Assembly (NCBI GenBank): GCA_037783415.1
Contig: JAZGTN010000002.1
Span: forward strand, 1 to 64,000
DNA: 64,000 bases
Origin: Leptasterias polaris
Lineage: Eukaryota; Echinodermata; Asteroidea; Forcipulatida; Asteriidae
Direction of reading: 5' to 3'
Part shown: positions 1 through 11,639 of the stretch, in pieces
Position numbering within the stretch: position 1 is the first letter of the stretch
Layout of the letters: the number at the start of each line of letters is the position of its first letter
Translations under genes and position numbers: made by a program
The notes under the pieces: model-generated
Seen by the model: only the letters and a program-made list of their open reading frames with translations
The model's database searches: none
What the model was told of the DNA's origin: nothing

Positions 1-52
1 CCTCGGGCACCATTTGCCCCCTCGGATGTACAAAACACCATGGACCCCATGC

Positions 53-205
53 AACAATGAGAGACTTTGGAACGCTAGGTGGCAGCAGACTTACCAGGTA
101 TATTTCCATTGTTTACGTAGTTCTGAGCATGCGCACATTACCGAGAACAATGGATTTACCTGGTAAGTCTGCCGCCACCTAGGGTCCCAAAAGTCCCCCA
201 TTGTA
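53..205. mobile_element. Hairpin MITE in a TAO kinase intron
   Basis: The left arm (about 54-114) and right arm (about 143-206) are imperfect reverse complements around a loop of about 30 bases. Both arms carry a CTAGGTGGC(A/G)GCAGA block followed by CTTACCAGGTA. No coding capacity and no clear target duplication. It ends about 45 bases before the next coding exon. Family not recognised. Confidence 0.7.
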
Positions 206-250
206 TAATGACGTATAATATCCTCTCAATGATTGTTGTCTCCGCACTAG

Positions 251-490
251 GTGTTACACAAACGTCAGATCATTAAGGAGATGGAGCATGTGATGGGATT
301 ACGTCACCACGAGCAGACACAATCTCTGGAATATCGACATCTAAAGCAGATACAGAGTCTCCGCAGTGATCAGATGGAGAAACAGTTTGAGACGGAGCTG
401 ACCAACCAGGGAGAGTATAACAAGAGAGCTCAACGAGAACTAAGAAAGAAACACGGACTGGAGACAAAGCAACAACCCAAAAACCTCAGG
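251..490 (+). CDS. TAOK: TAO kinase exon, coiled coil part 1
   Basis: 80 codons between a CACTAG acceptor and an AGG/GTGGGT donor. Highly charged heptad-like helix ending in QQPKNLR, a conserved junction in the family. The open frame runs on past 490 through the poly-G intron but that part has no family similarity. Confidence 0.92.
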
Positions 491-3278
491 GTGGGTGGTA
501 GGCTAGCTTTGGACAAGGGTAGTGTCCAGATCCAGGGATTTTCACAAGGGGGGGGGGGGGGGGGGCGGGGGGGCGGGGGCGGGGTTGCTCTGGTAATGAT
601 TCTTAGCCACCTCCATGATCAACTCTCTGGATCGACCCCTGAAAGGATGAAACCCAAAATTCAGATTGGTGAATCCCAACCTCGTTCCCAGTGGTGTACG
701 ATCTCGCGCGCCATTTCCCCCCAGAATGCTTTGCTCAATCATAACCCCCGGAAGTGTGACTTTGAAATGTCCAAATATATTGGATATTTTACTTCGTCCT
801 GTGGTTGATCCATTCTGAGACGTGCGCAGAGTGTGCTATTAAAGGAGGCATCAACTCATAGAGCAACTGGTCCCCTCTGATTCTTCTTTGATCATGTGAT
901 ATGTCTAACTGCATGCAGTTTAGGGTGACCATGTAAAAAAAAAGATTCATTTGAAGTGAACTTAAATTGTCTTCTTTTTAAAAAACAAGTTGGTGTGATG
1001 TTTCCATAGGATGCTTTGCCGGCTATATAACTCGGATTCAGATTTTGATATTACCTCATGCCAATTTTTGATTCTTTGCGAATGACATATACTTGTCTTG
1101 ACCTTCAGGCTAAAGAACAATCCATCAAGAAACAGTACCATGACGCCTGTAAGATCCAGATGAAACAGTTCAAAGCTCTGCAGACTCAGGTGCTACAGAC
1201 CACTGCCAGGGAGAAGCAGAAGAGTGTGTCCAAGAAGATGAAGGAAGAGCAGAAGAGGAAGATGGCCATCCTTGGAGAGCAGTATCGGATGAGCAGTCAG
1301 GAAATGCTGCAGTCACAATCGGTATGGAGTCAAACTCAGTAACCCCACATTCACACTGGACAAAATCCATGGGGAAGTTTGGTTGGCATTCTCACGCTTG
1401 TATTGATAACTCTGGCAATCTCCTGGGGAATAGACCATGTGCCCTTTGTTTACATCTAAACCGCCCTCTATTGAAATCTTCCATGCATTATGTTCTTGTT
1501 CTGAGTAAATTTGGTGATGTCAAAGGTCACATAGTTTAAAGGGTATCTGACCTGTGATATTAAAACCAAAAAAATTGTAATGCAAGTTTGCCCCAACAAG
1601 GCTAAGAGCCAGTCTTGGTAAGGTCCTACAATTAACATTTGAGATAAAAGTAACTCCGGGGAGCTAGAGGTCCTAGTCTTAGACCTTTTTGACCCACATC
1701 CCTGAAAAATGCAAAGTATAGAAAGTACTGCTTAATAAAAAAAAAAAAGAAAAAAAAAAGTTTCCTGCTTGTGCCTGCAGAAGTAATGTGTCAGTATCTG
1801 TTGGTATACACGCACACACCGTTACATGGACTTTTACGCCGTGGAATAAAGGTCCCAGAAATGTTTGTCTTTGTTCAACTTTGTTCAATTCTTCAGAAAA
1901 GGGAAAAATAGAACAATAATGGCAAGTCCCCACAACTTTGTGTTCAAAAGACTTTGTGTATTTTCAGTGTAATAATTTGGTTTGTATACTTCTGAATGTT
2001 AGATTCGTTTGAGTGATACTCAACAGCGGGAGTGTAAGGAGCTTCACGAGACCCTGAAGCAGGAGCTGGAATTACTCCATGCCTACCAGAGCAAGACGAG
2101 ACTACTCCTTGATGCACAGCATTCACGAGAGAAGAAAGACCTTCAGGAATGGGTGTCGTTACGCAGAGCTCGGCTAGAGCAGAGGGTAGGAATAACAAAT
2201 TCAATTCATCCGCTCTCAGTTTAAAAGGGAGGTTATACCTTTGGTAATTTCTCCAAAAGTTAATGAGCATAAAAACTTACTTGGTAAGAAGCACCGCAGC
2301 TGTTGATAATTCCCTTCAAAACAATTCCCTTCAAAGAAATGTGATTTTAGAGGAAGGGATTCCCAAAACATTTCAATCTATTCCAATTACGGATTATTCT
2401 TCCTGTGTGGACATAACTGATCCAGGTTTTCAGCAATATCTCAAAAACGCTACCAACTTTTGAGATAACATTTATACAGGTTAGTTTTATTGTATTTATC
2501 TACATTTATATAGGATTGAAACAATTGAACGGTTCCAAAAAACAATGGTACACTTTGCCTCTAAGACTTTAAGAGATTATTCATTTCTGTATAATTGTCA
2601 TCATACAATCGGGCACGGCTCATGTTGAGCAAGTTTAAGTAAGGACCAATGGTTAACTAGTGGTTGGTTAGTGACATCCATAGGGCATGCGCACCGAAGT
2701 TGAAGCGCGAACTACTCTAGTCATGTCATGACAACATGTCTATATAATAATGGAAGATCAACAGATGTTATCTTTTTTTCTCTGCACTATGCTATGAAAA
2801 CGTCTTTTGATAACCAGTGATGCGACTATGCCTGGAAGCTGGTTCCATATAGTCTACAAGCGTAGTCCAACCATCGTCGACTAAAAAGAGTTCAGGGTAA
2901 CTTAGTTGAACCACGGTCAATGATAGTTCTTTCGCAAACTCGGCCATTACTTTACGTTGACCATTTTGGTTGAGTGGAATTAATTCAACCTTGCTATCGG
3001 CTTATAAGTTATTGTTTGATTGTCCATAGATTGAGGAAGATACAGTACGGTTGCAGTCTGAGAAAAGTGAGAGAATACGCCAGCTCCTGGATTCACAGAA
3101 AGCGGAGATTGAGAGCTTCGATGCAGAGACCCTGAGCATGGGCTTTGAAATGTTGACCATTGAGAAGATCACCCAGACATATGAGGGCAGGGTACCAGAT
3201 GGGCCCTTGGGCAATGGCGGCAGTTATAGATACAGGTCAAACAGTACTTCCTCTGGTAGTTACAACTCGATGTCGTAG
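251..3278 (+). CDS. TAOK: TAO-type Ste20 kinase, C-terminal four coding exons (partial gene)
   Basis: Partial gene: exons 251-490, 1109-1321, 2003-2185 and 3030-3278 join in phase 0 to give 294 residues ending at TAG. The text matches the C-terminal coiled coil of TAO kinases (TAOK1/2/3): EYRHLKQIQSLR, EYNKRAQRELRKKHG, QQPKNLR, ELELLHAYQSK, SLRRARLEQR, SERIRQLLDSQKAEIESFD and LSMGFE all have close counterparts in vertebrate TAOK1/TAOK3. In the family this tail follows an N-terminal Ser/Thr kinase domain acting in p38/JNK and Hippo signalling and on microtubules; that domain lies upstream and is not visible. All introns are GT-AG. The last residues (GSYRYRSNSTSSGSYNSMS) are Ser/Tyr-rich and do not resemble the vertebrate end. 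Which vertebrate paralogue is closest cannot be settled from this part. Confidence 0.93.
549..584 (+). repeat. G-rich tract with G-quadruplex potential
   Basis: Nearly uninterrupted G run broken by single C bases, in the intron just after the 251-490 exon. On the sense strand it would be in the pre-mRNA. Length may be unreliable in an assembly. Confidence 0.85.
1109..1321 (+). CDS. TAOK: TAO kinase exon, coiled coil part 2
   Basis: 71 codons between CTTCAG and a GTATGG donor. Contains KKQYHDACKIQMKQFKALQ and MAILGEQYRMSSQEMLQSQS, aligning with the family stretch that follows QQPKNLK. Phase 0 at both ends. Confidence 0.92.
2003..2185 (+). CDS. TAOK: TAO kinase exon, coiled coil part 3
   Basis: 61 codons between GTTAG and a GTAGGA donor. 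Holds ELELLHAYQSKTRLLLDAQH and SLRRARLEQR, among the most conserved parts of the TAOK tail. Phase 0 at both ends. Confidence 0.93.
2225..2560 (+). mobile_element. Family A MITE, TTAA-flanked type (left end plus variant right half)
   Basis: Starts directly after TTAA with AGGGAGGTTATACCTTTGG and ends in a variant right half (GGTTCCAAAAAACAATGG, then ACTTTGCC) shared with the copy ending near 32591. It lies in the intron between the third and fourth TAO exons. Other copies: 26990, 31796, 38561, 54379 and 56086. The TTAA flank suggests a piggyBac-type target; this is inference. Confidence 0.65.
3030..3278 (+). CDS. TAOK: TAO kinase last coding exon with stop
   Basis: 82 codons plus TAG after a CCATAG acceptor. 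SERIRQLLDSQKAEIESFD and LSMGFE match the end of the TAOK coiled coil; the remaining roughly 45 residues are lineage-specific and rich in Gly, Ser, Tyr and Asn. Confidence 0.93.
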   Translation: MEEDTVRLQSEKSERIRQLLDSQKAEIESFDAETLSMGFEMLTIEKITQTYEGRVPDGPLGNGGSYRYRSNSTSSGSYNSMS

Positions 3279-3476
3279 GCTAGGCACAAGACTAAACTGA
3301 AAGCTCTGCATGATCTCCAGAAATCAAACCATACATAACTTGCTTCCTTCGTGTGAAAACAGCTTTCTTGAAGTCCTGAACCATAGAACCTGGTTCATTA
3401 TCCAGCAATTATTTGTCAAATTTTCTGTTTTGTTTTGGTTTTTTTAAATACGAACATTTTTAAACGTATAGCAAGG

Positions 3477-3482
3477 AATAAA
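3477..3482 (+). terminator. Candidate poly(A) signal for the TAO kinase gene
   Basis: AATAAA about 199 bases after the TAO stop codon. It is the first canonical hexamer downstream, but transcript ends cannot be proved from DNA. Confidence 0.45.
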
Positions 3483-3811
3483 AAGTCAGACAAGGGCCCA
3501 AGATCATAGCCCTACTACTGTGGAATTCTGCTCATACAGTCATCATACTCAATGTGCCACACATTGTATGTATGCCTAACGCATAGTTGTGCGATCAGAA
3601 AATGAGTATTATTGCTTGTAAAGATGGCCACCTTCACACATTGTGACGTCAAGCAGAACTGTCTATAAATTGATCCTTCATCATTCAATTATTGCTTTGT
3701 GTCAGCATGTATGATGACAGCCAAGCAATGCACAGTCAAAATGCTCCTTGGTTCGATCGGTCAGTGAACTACATGGGTACCTTGATACAGCTTGACCATT
3801 GGATAAGTACA

Positions 3812-3922
3812 AAATGACAGTCTCACTGTGAAATGACAGTCTCACTGTGAAATGACAGTCTCACCATAAAATGACAATCTCACTGTGAAATGACAGTCTC
3901 ACCGTGAAATGATAGTCTCACC
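3812..3922 (+). repeat. 19-bp minisatellite, about six units
   Basis: Tandem copies of AAATGACAGTCTCACTGTG with period 19 and a few substitutions; units start at about 3812, 3831, 3850, 3869, 3888 and 3907. Confidence 0.92.
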
Positions 3923-4672
3923 ACAATTGGTATTCTTCTAGGAGTATGTATACATTTTGTGTATGAACTTGTGGGAGTTGTTTGTCAATTGCATGTCTTT
4001 CTCATGGTGCTTTGAGAAGACTGTTTATAAATCATAGACTGGTTCTCTATGTCCAGTGAAGACATACATTCCTCTGGGTGTACCAGTTGCTAGATATCAT
4101 AGGGCAGAGTGAAATAGCTGGTCCCCCTGTCCTTATCCTCTCGAATGGTTTTTCGGGAAGTTGATTCACTTCCGACTCTTACAGTACTGCGTTAGTAACC
4201 AGTCAAGGTCAAAGTTCAAAGTGTCCCAAAGTAAGTGGCCAGTACATGGCATGTTTTGCATGATGTGAAATTCAGGGGCCACTGACATAAACGTCACAAG
4301 ATATATGTTCATCATGCTGCCACCATCTTGGTCATGTTCCCTGTGTGACACAGCGATCATAAATAGTGATAACAGAGTGGGACCAGTGTGTTTTCCCTCT
4401 CAGTCTCAAGTTGGTTTCATTAATTTGAGTTGGTGAAAACACAAGATGGGTTTTCCAACCACAAATGCTCTAAAACTTTTGGTCAGGAAACATGGCCCAA
4501 TCTGATGGCACTGTATTGTGGAATTCTGTGTGTTATGGTCTGCCCCTGCCCGTAGAAGTACACTCTTTCAACACAGGGTGCTGTAAGTGCATGATTTGTT
4601 GGTAAGCAGTGCCATGAAATTGGGACCGGATTTGCATTCTCCTTAGCTTTATGTTGTTACTTATCCCCTAGC

Positions 4673-4917
4673 TAGCAACAATAGACACAATCGGCGACTG
4701 CAGCACGTGTCTCATAGTGGGTATACAAAGTAAACAAACCAAGCAAGCAATGCACAGTGAGTATGGAAAAGCATGGCTGCTTGCCGCTTTACGACAGTAG
4801 CACTCGGAAGCAGCAGTGCATTTCCATTCATGCTGCGCGTTGCTTGCTTGGTTTGTTTACATTGTATACCCACTATGGGTCACGTGCTGCAGTCGTCGAT
4901 TGTGTCTATTGCTACAA
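4673..4917. mobile_element. Hairpin MITE with about 85-bp inverted arms
   Basis: The arms share AATAGACACAATCG, GACTGCAGCACGTG, GTGGGTATACAA and GTAAACAAACCAAGCAAGCA in inverted order around a loop of about 75 bases. Small open frames across it are by-products. Family not recognised. Confidence 0.8.
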
Positions 4918-6013
4918 TGTTAATAATGCTTTTGCCATGCATCATGGTTAGGATTAACAAGATTAAAAAAAAAATGAGTATGCTAAAAACCTGTCTGCTT
5001 TAAGCCAGTCAATCAAATTGACTCTTCAGCCATTTTCTGAATCAAATATAAACCCCCCTCCTCCCGACCTCAGGTTTATCCATACATGAAATAGCCGTAG
5101 GACATCAACAAGGTTTTTTCCTAGTTCTATAAATTGATTATTCTAAATAAAATATTGAGCTTTTTCGGAATCACACCAATAGTAAAAACCATGATTGGGT
5201 TATTTACCTAGATGCCAAATGAATGCTGTATGATTTAATAAACTACGCCCACAAGAATATCTGTAGAATTCTTGAGACTGAACACTGTAATTGTACTTGT
5301 AGGATAGTATGCCACATCATTCCCTCTAGTATAGACACACACATCATTAGCAATACCTAAGTAGAAGGCGGGAAAACTACTCTTTTCATTTTATAAGACT
5401 GCAGAAGTAACTCGTATTACATAAGTATGCAAAGACAGACATTATGAGACTGATTGTTTGAATTTAGGGATTTTGCCGCCGTGGGAACTTACAACTCCTG
5501 AACGAGGGTGTAAAAGCTAAACTTGCAACAGCCACATCATTGGTTTAAGTCCATTTATATGAACTGTGTGGTTCAGTAACTGTGTGATGATTTGCAGTCT
5601 ATGCATCAAGTTTCTTTGATGTCTGTACCAAACCAATTCAACAAAGAGAGTAGCAAAAAGTAACAGACAAATGTTTAAACATTCATCTTTAATGATTATA
5701 TGCAGAGCAATTATACCACAAGTCAATCATTCAGTTTTTTGTGTACTTCCATTAGTTATTCCACACAAGAGGTAGTGGAGTGCATTTATGACAACATTTG
5801 GAAACATTAACGCTACGCTTCATTGCAAAAAGGTTGGAACTTGGGCTGTGAACCAAGTTTGTTTCATTTACTTGTGTTCTATGGGATTGGGTTAACTCAA
5901 AACAGGGACCGGTCAAGTACAACTTGTCATTGCAGTTACACTGGGACTCAATCTGTTGAACATTTTTTTTATTTTCAAAAAATGTGCATCCCATTTGTTT
6001 GCCAAGGTGTGGG

Positions 6014-6265
6014 CGGTTCAGTACAACTAGGTCATGACCTTCTTGTGCAACAAGGTCATATCTTGTTCATTTGCAAAGGTTTGGTTGATTCAGTACAAGG
6101 TCGTAACCCTCTTGTACAACGAGGTCATATCTTGTTCATTTGGAAAAGTTTGGTTGGTTCAGTACAAGGTCATAACCTTCCTGTACAACAAGGTCATGAC
6201 CCTCTTGCACAAGAAGGTTGTATCTTGTTCATTTTGCAGAAGTTTGATGGGTTCAGTACAATAAG
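6014..6265 (+). repeat. Minisatellite of about 71-bp units
   Basis: About 3.5 units, each with TTCAGTACAA, AAGGTCAT and TATCTTGTTCATTT. Two frames stay open across it because the unit lacks stops in them; there is no sign of coding selection. Confidence 0.85.
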
Positions 6266-7210
6266 GTTGAAACACTTTTGTTAAATAAGGTCATATTGTG
6301 TTCAATTTCAAACAAGTGATACAGTGTGTGGAAGGCTTAACATCATTACAACCTTGATTTGCTGGAACAACAATTGTTGTTGCATCTTTATTTGTGTTTC
6401 TCCTTGATATGTGGGGGTAGGGCCAGCCATGTGAATTTTTATGTTGTGTGTACAGTATTATTATTGATTGTGAGACTGAAAATGTTTTTTTTATATAAAT
6501 CATTTCAAAGTATGTTGCATGTATTTTTTATATCATGTTAATGTTACTTAGAACACTGAAAAAGCATACACATATAAAACTAATGCCATCTTTATGCAAT
6601 ACCTGGCCCTAGCAGAGGACGACAGTGATCCTGTCAATGCAATCTGGACTGTCGAATTGGAGAAATAATATTGCGGTCTATAAGTTCTTTCTGGGAAAGA
6701 ATTTTCCCCAATACCAGCCTGAACCAAAAAGGTCTGCCATTAGAAGTGTGGGAAAGACTGAAAATAAACAAAAACCATCTACTACATGTAGGTATGTTTC
6801 TACTTATTTATTATTTATTAGATTTTAAACTGTTATAAAGTTAGCTGGCTGGCCCCGGGCAGGCTGAATGATGCATCAACTTTTTGTTTCTGTATAAATT
6901 GATTCTTATTGGCTATTTGAGCTATTTTTTATGAATAATTCATTGGGTATAAATCTGCATACAAATACAGGTACTTCATTGCAACTTTAAATCTTGTGAA
7001 TAATTCATTGCTTGTTAAAATCCCAAGAAATAAGTTATTGTCAAGTTTACCTTTTGTCATGAATAATTCATTTCTACACATTATTTGAGTAAAACCCGCG
7101 ATAGAATCTCTGGATGAAGAAACTGCACTTATTTTCTTGTTGGGAAAAATGACAATCAATATGGTCATGACTTGTAATGTAAAGCTACATGTATTTTCCT
7201 GTAAGCAGTT

Positions 7211-7294
7211 CCAACCAAGTCAAACCAGTTCAAACAAGTTTAAACCCATTCAAACCAGTTCAAACAAGTTTAAACCCATTCAAACCAGCTCAAA
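7211..7294 (+). repeat. 30-bp minisatellite
   Basis: Nearly three copies of a unit containing CAAACCAGTTCAAACAAGTT and TAAACCCATT. Confidence 0.88.
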
Positions 7295-8010
7295 CTAGAT
7301 GTAACCAGATGTTGGATCATAGTCTTCATTCTGCTTCATTGCAATTGCAACGTTGAAACAGGGCTTATTGAACTAGTCTATTGTCATGATAGTGAATGCC
7401 AGATTGGTGGGGGAAAGATTGTACACAACACATGTCTCCATTATACTTTGGACCAATGAAAATGCCAGGTTGAACCTGTACTATTTGGCAAAATTTGAGA
7501 GTTTGGGAAACATGAGTTGATTTTGACTATATGCAAATATGATTGAAACTACAACGTGAGCAGTGTATAATCTTGTAATTTAAAGTGTCTTGGAGTAGCT
7601 TCCCCATGTTGCCCTGTGTTATTCTAGTAGCCCAGTATGCAGGGATGAGATTTGTCAGACTTTTGTCTGAATTCAGACTTTTTATGTCAGCCTGGTGAAT
7701 AAAAAAGCCTTTCATTTTTCCACATAAAAGAAAGACTGCCCTTTGATTTACTTCACTAGTGCTTAGGACACTGTTCCTAAAAGCTCTTTGATTTCCAAAC
7801 CCTCCCTAGGGGTTACCAAAAGGTAGAAACGCCATCATTTCATGTAGGCCCTACCTCCTAAAGTTTGGATCCAACATGTACATGTAGTTTCAGACTTTTT
7901 TGCCAGCAATAACTCGCATCCCTGAGTATGCGACTCTAGTGTTTACCCTGTCTCCACTAGCCACAACCAACCTGCTCATGAAGTGGGGTTGTGAAGGCAG
8001 ACCTGGGTAG

Positions 8011-8041
8011 TGACGTCACCTTCATTAAAAAGATGGCGACT
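8011..8041. promoter_or_regulatory. CRE palindrome next to a YY1-like motif
   Basis: TGACGTCA at 8011-8018 is the full cAMP-response palindrome, and AAGATGGCGAC follows about 12 bases later. The pair is typical of animal promoters, but no exon can be linked to it. Confidence 0.3.
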
Positions 8042-8389
8042 TACCGTGATGTTTGAATTATACAAATTAAACAGCATTTGGTAATTGCAAATTGACAACG
8101 GTTGGTAGCTGTGTTCATACATTTAAAAAATATAATAAAGGGCATTTAATTGTGAAAAAGAAAACCTTGCTTTCTTTGTATTAAATGATACACCGTTAGT
8201 GTGATTTTTAAAAATGAAAATGAAAATAACAAATGCAATGCTACTGTTTCACACAACTTATATGAGAAGGCTGTTCATTCAAGTACCCTCTCTTGGGTTC
8301 ACTCAGGTGACTTTACCTTGGTTATGTTTGGGAAGCTACTCAATTGCACTCATAGATATGTATGCTAATGAGCTGGATCATGCCACTAC

Positions 8390-8870
8390 AACCGTCCAAT
8401 GGAATCCTAACAACTCCCATAGTTTGCATATTATGAATGATGTGGTGATGGTATGAGGAATTTGATTGGCTGGACTTGAATGCTGTTTTACAAATTGTTC
8501 AATCATATGTTACAACTCTAAATGTCAAATTTTCTACAGAAAATAAGCTACTCTCTGAATCGGTGAAACAAGCCAGTCATAATAAACCTTGTCAGTTTTA
8601 ATCTGTTGTGAATGGTTACAAAGTGTGAGGGTTTGGATTGGCCGATTTTGATGGCTATTGCCACAATCATCCAATCAAATGCTTAACACCTTTGGTGTAT
8701 TATTTTCTGATGGACAGTATCATGGCATATCCATGGTGGTAGATTTAAGAGTAGCAAGTAATTTCAGCCAATCAAATGGTCCAATTCATAAACAGCATGG
8801 GAATTGCAAGTATGCTGCTGTGCAACAGCGATAGATTGAGCAATGTGATTGGCTGTCATTGGTCACAATT
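8390..8870. promoter_or_regulatory. Cluster of CCAAT motifs on both strands
   Basis: About eight CCAAT or ATTGG cores in about 480 bases, several in the NF-Y-like form CCAATCA or TGATTGG (about 8463, 8634, 8671, 8766 and 8847). It could be a chance cluster or a degraded enhancer or promoter. Confidence 0.3.
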
Positions 8871-9671
8871 AATTTACCATAGTTCTTTATTTCTTCCCTA
8901 CATGACATAGTTGCACATTTTTTTTTCCTGTCTTTAATATGTTTACAAGCAACAGCGAGTACCAGCCAAATGTGTTTAGGCGTATGATACATTCGGCAGG
9001 TAACCATTCCATACCCTGAGAAGTAGCTGCTTTTTGTTAAGGAACCCATGGACAACTTTTTTAAAGTATTGATTACACTTTTTAAAAAGTTTTATCTCAA
9101 AAGGCAAGTATTAATTGAAGAAAGAGTGAGTCTAAGTGGGCATAATGTAGAAATCTAAAGTCAAATTAAAAATCATTTCAAGCTCATAACAACAAAAAAT
9201 ATTGTGAATAATTTATTGGCTCTTCTGCCTAGGAGTCGTAAAAATGTTAAATAAAAGTAACACTGCTAGAGTTTCTTGATACTTACAACGAAACCTTTTT
9301 CAGTTATTTTCAAGTTGAACTTTCTTAACTTGTATCATAAGCAGGTTTTAACCACGTTTTGGATATAAACCGTTACTACAAGTTATCATGCTACCCCGAT
9401 TAAACTGTAATATAGACAGGAGTCTACCCGACTCATGCATAACCTAACCGGTTTAGGCTGGTTATGTAACCCTGGTTAACTGTAGTATTAACAGTATTTA
9501 ACCAGACATAATGAGGTTATCATTTTGGTTAAGCTGTAAAGCATTGTATATTGTAGTGCTCATTAAAGTGAATGTATTAAAACAAGATGTACAAAACCTT
9601 CACTACTTAGTTTCAAAAGATTGTTATTATTACCCGACTTGTTACCAAATTCTTTTGATATAAACAACTGC

Positions 9672-9867
9672 CAGAGCTGCCAACTCTCCCTGATTCTGCA
9701 AAAAGTTTCTCTGAAAATAAACCAATCTGTCCATGTTCTGATGAAAACATTTGACAGTCTCTCTGATTATGGAAACTCTGGTCCTATTATGTTGAATGTA
9801 ATTCTAAATATCTCCCTGATTGTTGTACAAAAACTCCCCTTATTGCAAGATGCATGTTGGCAGTTCT
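9672..9867. mobile_element. Family C MITE, CAGAGCTGCCAAC ends
   Basis: Starts CAGAGCTGCCAAC and ends GTTGGCAGTTCTG. Flanked by the direct 6-base duplication AACTGC (9666-9671 and 9868-9873). Related copies at 36132-36331 and 41781-41967. Family name unknown to me. Confidence 0.82.
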
Positions 9868-11639
9868 GAACTGCTGGTGCTCACATTGTTTGACCACTCA
9901 AGTGTGAAGCACACATTCTCACACAACAGAAAGCTTGTGTTCAATGGTCTACTTTGAAGATCAGAGATTTTATGTTAGACCCTTATAAGTAATAAAAAAT
10001 GTCTTCCTTTGATATAATCCAACAATCTTTAAGATTAGCCGATAATTGGTCAAGGTTTTGGTCTTTGTTTCCTCAGTGTGTTCTGTAAACCCAAACACTT
10101 TTATGTATACGACAATATGAATATGGCGCTCTGTTGGTGTTTGGCTTTTCGAATCTTTCCACTCCAATTTGAAAGGATTGCATGATAGCAACCTTATTTT
10201 ATTTTACCATCATTGAAAATATCCGATCTGTCTTCCAATGATGGTAAGCTTGTGTGTGGAGGGTAAACATGGACAAAACTGCTGCTTTTAACAGCTTTGT
10301 TCTCTGACTTGAGCTCTTTCTTTTTAGTGTTATCTGGGTAGACTATAAGGTTGCCATTGGGGCTCATAAAGTTGCCATTGGGGCTCAAGCGGGGTATAGT
10401 ACTCAGTCGACCAAAGTCGCCATTGGGGTTGAAAGGTTTAAAGTGAGAATGTATGATCAAATAATGTTACACAACAATTATAGAGTATAAGAACCTTTGC
10501 GGTTTGTTGGTTTGGTGTCAGGTCAGCTGTGCCCTTGGGCAAGGCCACATCCGAATTGAAGGATTTTGCAGGGGCTACAGCCAGACTGCTGAAAACTCCT
10601 ATTCTTCAATGTTGTCACAGCAGCTATTGGCCAAGCTGTAGCCGACGGTTGATTCAACCAGCCATGCACTCAAACATCTTTGTTCTGTTTCTAATCGCCC
10701 AAGTGTAATGGGTACTTTCGAAAGTACATATTGTTGATGTTACTGATAAGCAATCTGTGTGCCAATGTGGGTGCTGGTGCTGCATACTCCTAAGGAGTTG
10801 AGATAGTTTCAGGGCGCAGTGAACAGCTACAGTAGTGGTCTTTGGTATTTGTTTACAAGAATTTCATCAATGCCTGAATGTTTATTTTCACTAGGCTAGG
10901 CAATATTTTTTGCTGAGAAGGTTCCAAGCTTTAATTCCGGTCCAAACAGGAATTTCAAATAAATTTTAATTATATCTCAAGACAATTACAGCCAAAAGTA
11001 TAATTAAGATTATGTTGATGTAGTGTCTGGAAATTGAATCATCGTGAGACCCAACCTTTATAAAATAGGTTGTATGATGTCATCACTTCTTGCAGCGCCT
11101 TCTATCGCTGTTTTTTAAAATCCTGAACCACATGAACCCAAGTTGTTTGCAGAGCATCAAGTTCTGGCTCAAAACCCAAGTGAATGTTTACCTAAATGGG
11201 GACCCCACTGACTCGTGCTCTATTTCTGGTCCAAACAAGAAGTTCCAATGACAACTATTTTTACACAATTTCAAAAGAATGGTTAGCCACCAAATGTCAG
11301 ATTCTTTGCTTCAAATCAAAGCTATCCAGCTAAAAAAAAAATAATAATATTATAATTATGTACATAATAATTATATAACATGAATGTGTCCTTTACACAC
11401 TGAAGCGCCCTCTAGTGACAAGTTTAAAATATTGGAATAAAGTCTTTTTTTGTATACTTCACGTTTTACGCTACGGTGCACTGCAATGTTAATTTTAACA
11501 TCAACGAAATAGCTTTGTGTGCGTCCATAGGACAAACACATTATCTCAAGTTTATTTACGTTTTTATCCTTGATTGGGTTTTTGAGAAAACAACAATTGC
11601 TTTATTGCCCCATAAACCGCAGACACGGGGAAAACCACT

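Larger units (their letters stand above)
3279..11639. other. Intergenic region between the TAO kinase gene and a candidate promoter
   Basis: AT-rich DNA with no open frame of recognisable family. It includes the TAO 3' UTR, minisatellites (3812, 6014, 7211), a hairpin MITE (4673), three copies of a GAATAATTCATT motif at about 6932-7075, a CCAAT-motif cluster (8390-8870) and a CAGAGCTGCC-ended MITE (9672). A piece at about 10765-10825 resembles the middle of the tRNA-Leu SINE (TGCATACTCCTAAGGAGTTG). Confidence 0.7.

Noticed and set aside
491..808. Open frame continuing from the TAO exon through the G tract
   Set aside because: It lies after a good donor, is Gly-rich from the homopolymer, and has no similarity to TAO kinases; the next real exon at 1109 joins in phase.
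5823..6284. 153-codon frame across the 71-bp minisatellite
   Set aside because: It consists of the repeat translated; a second frame is equally open, so openness reflects repeat composition.
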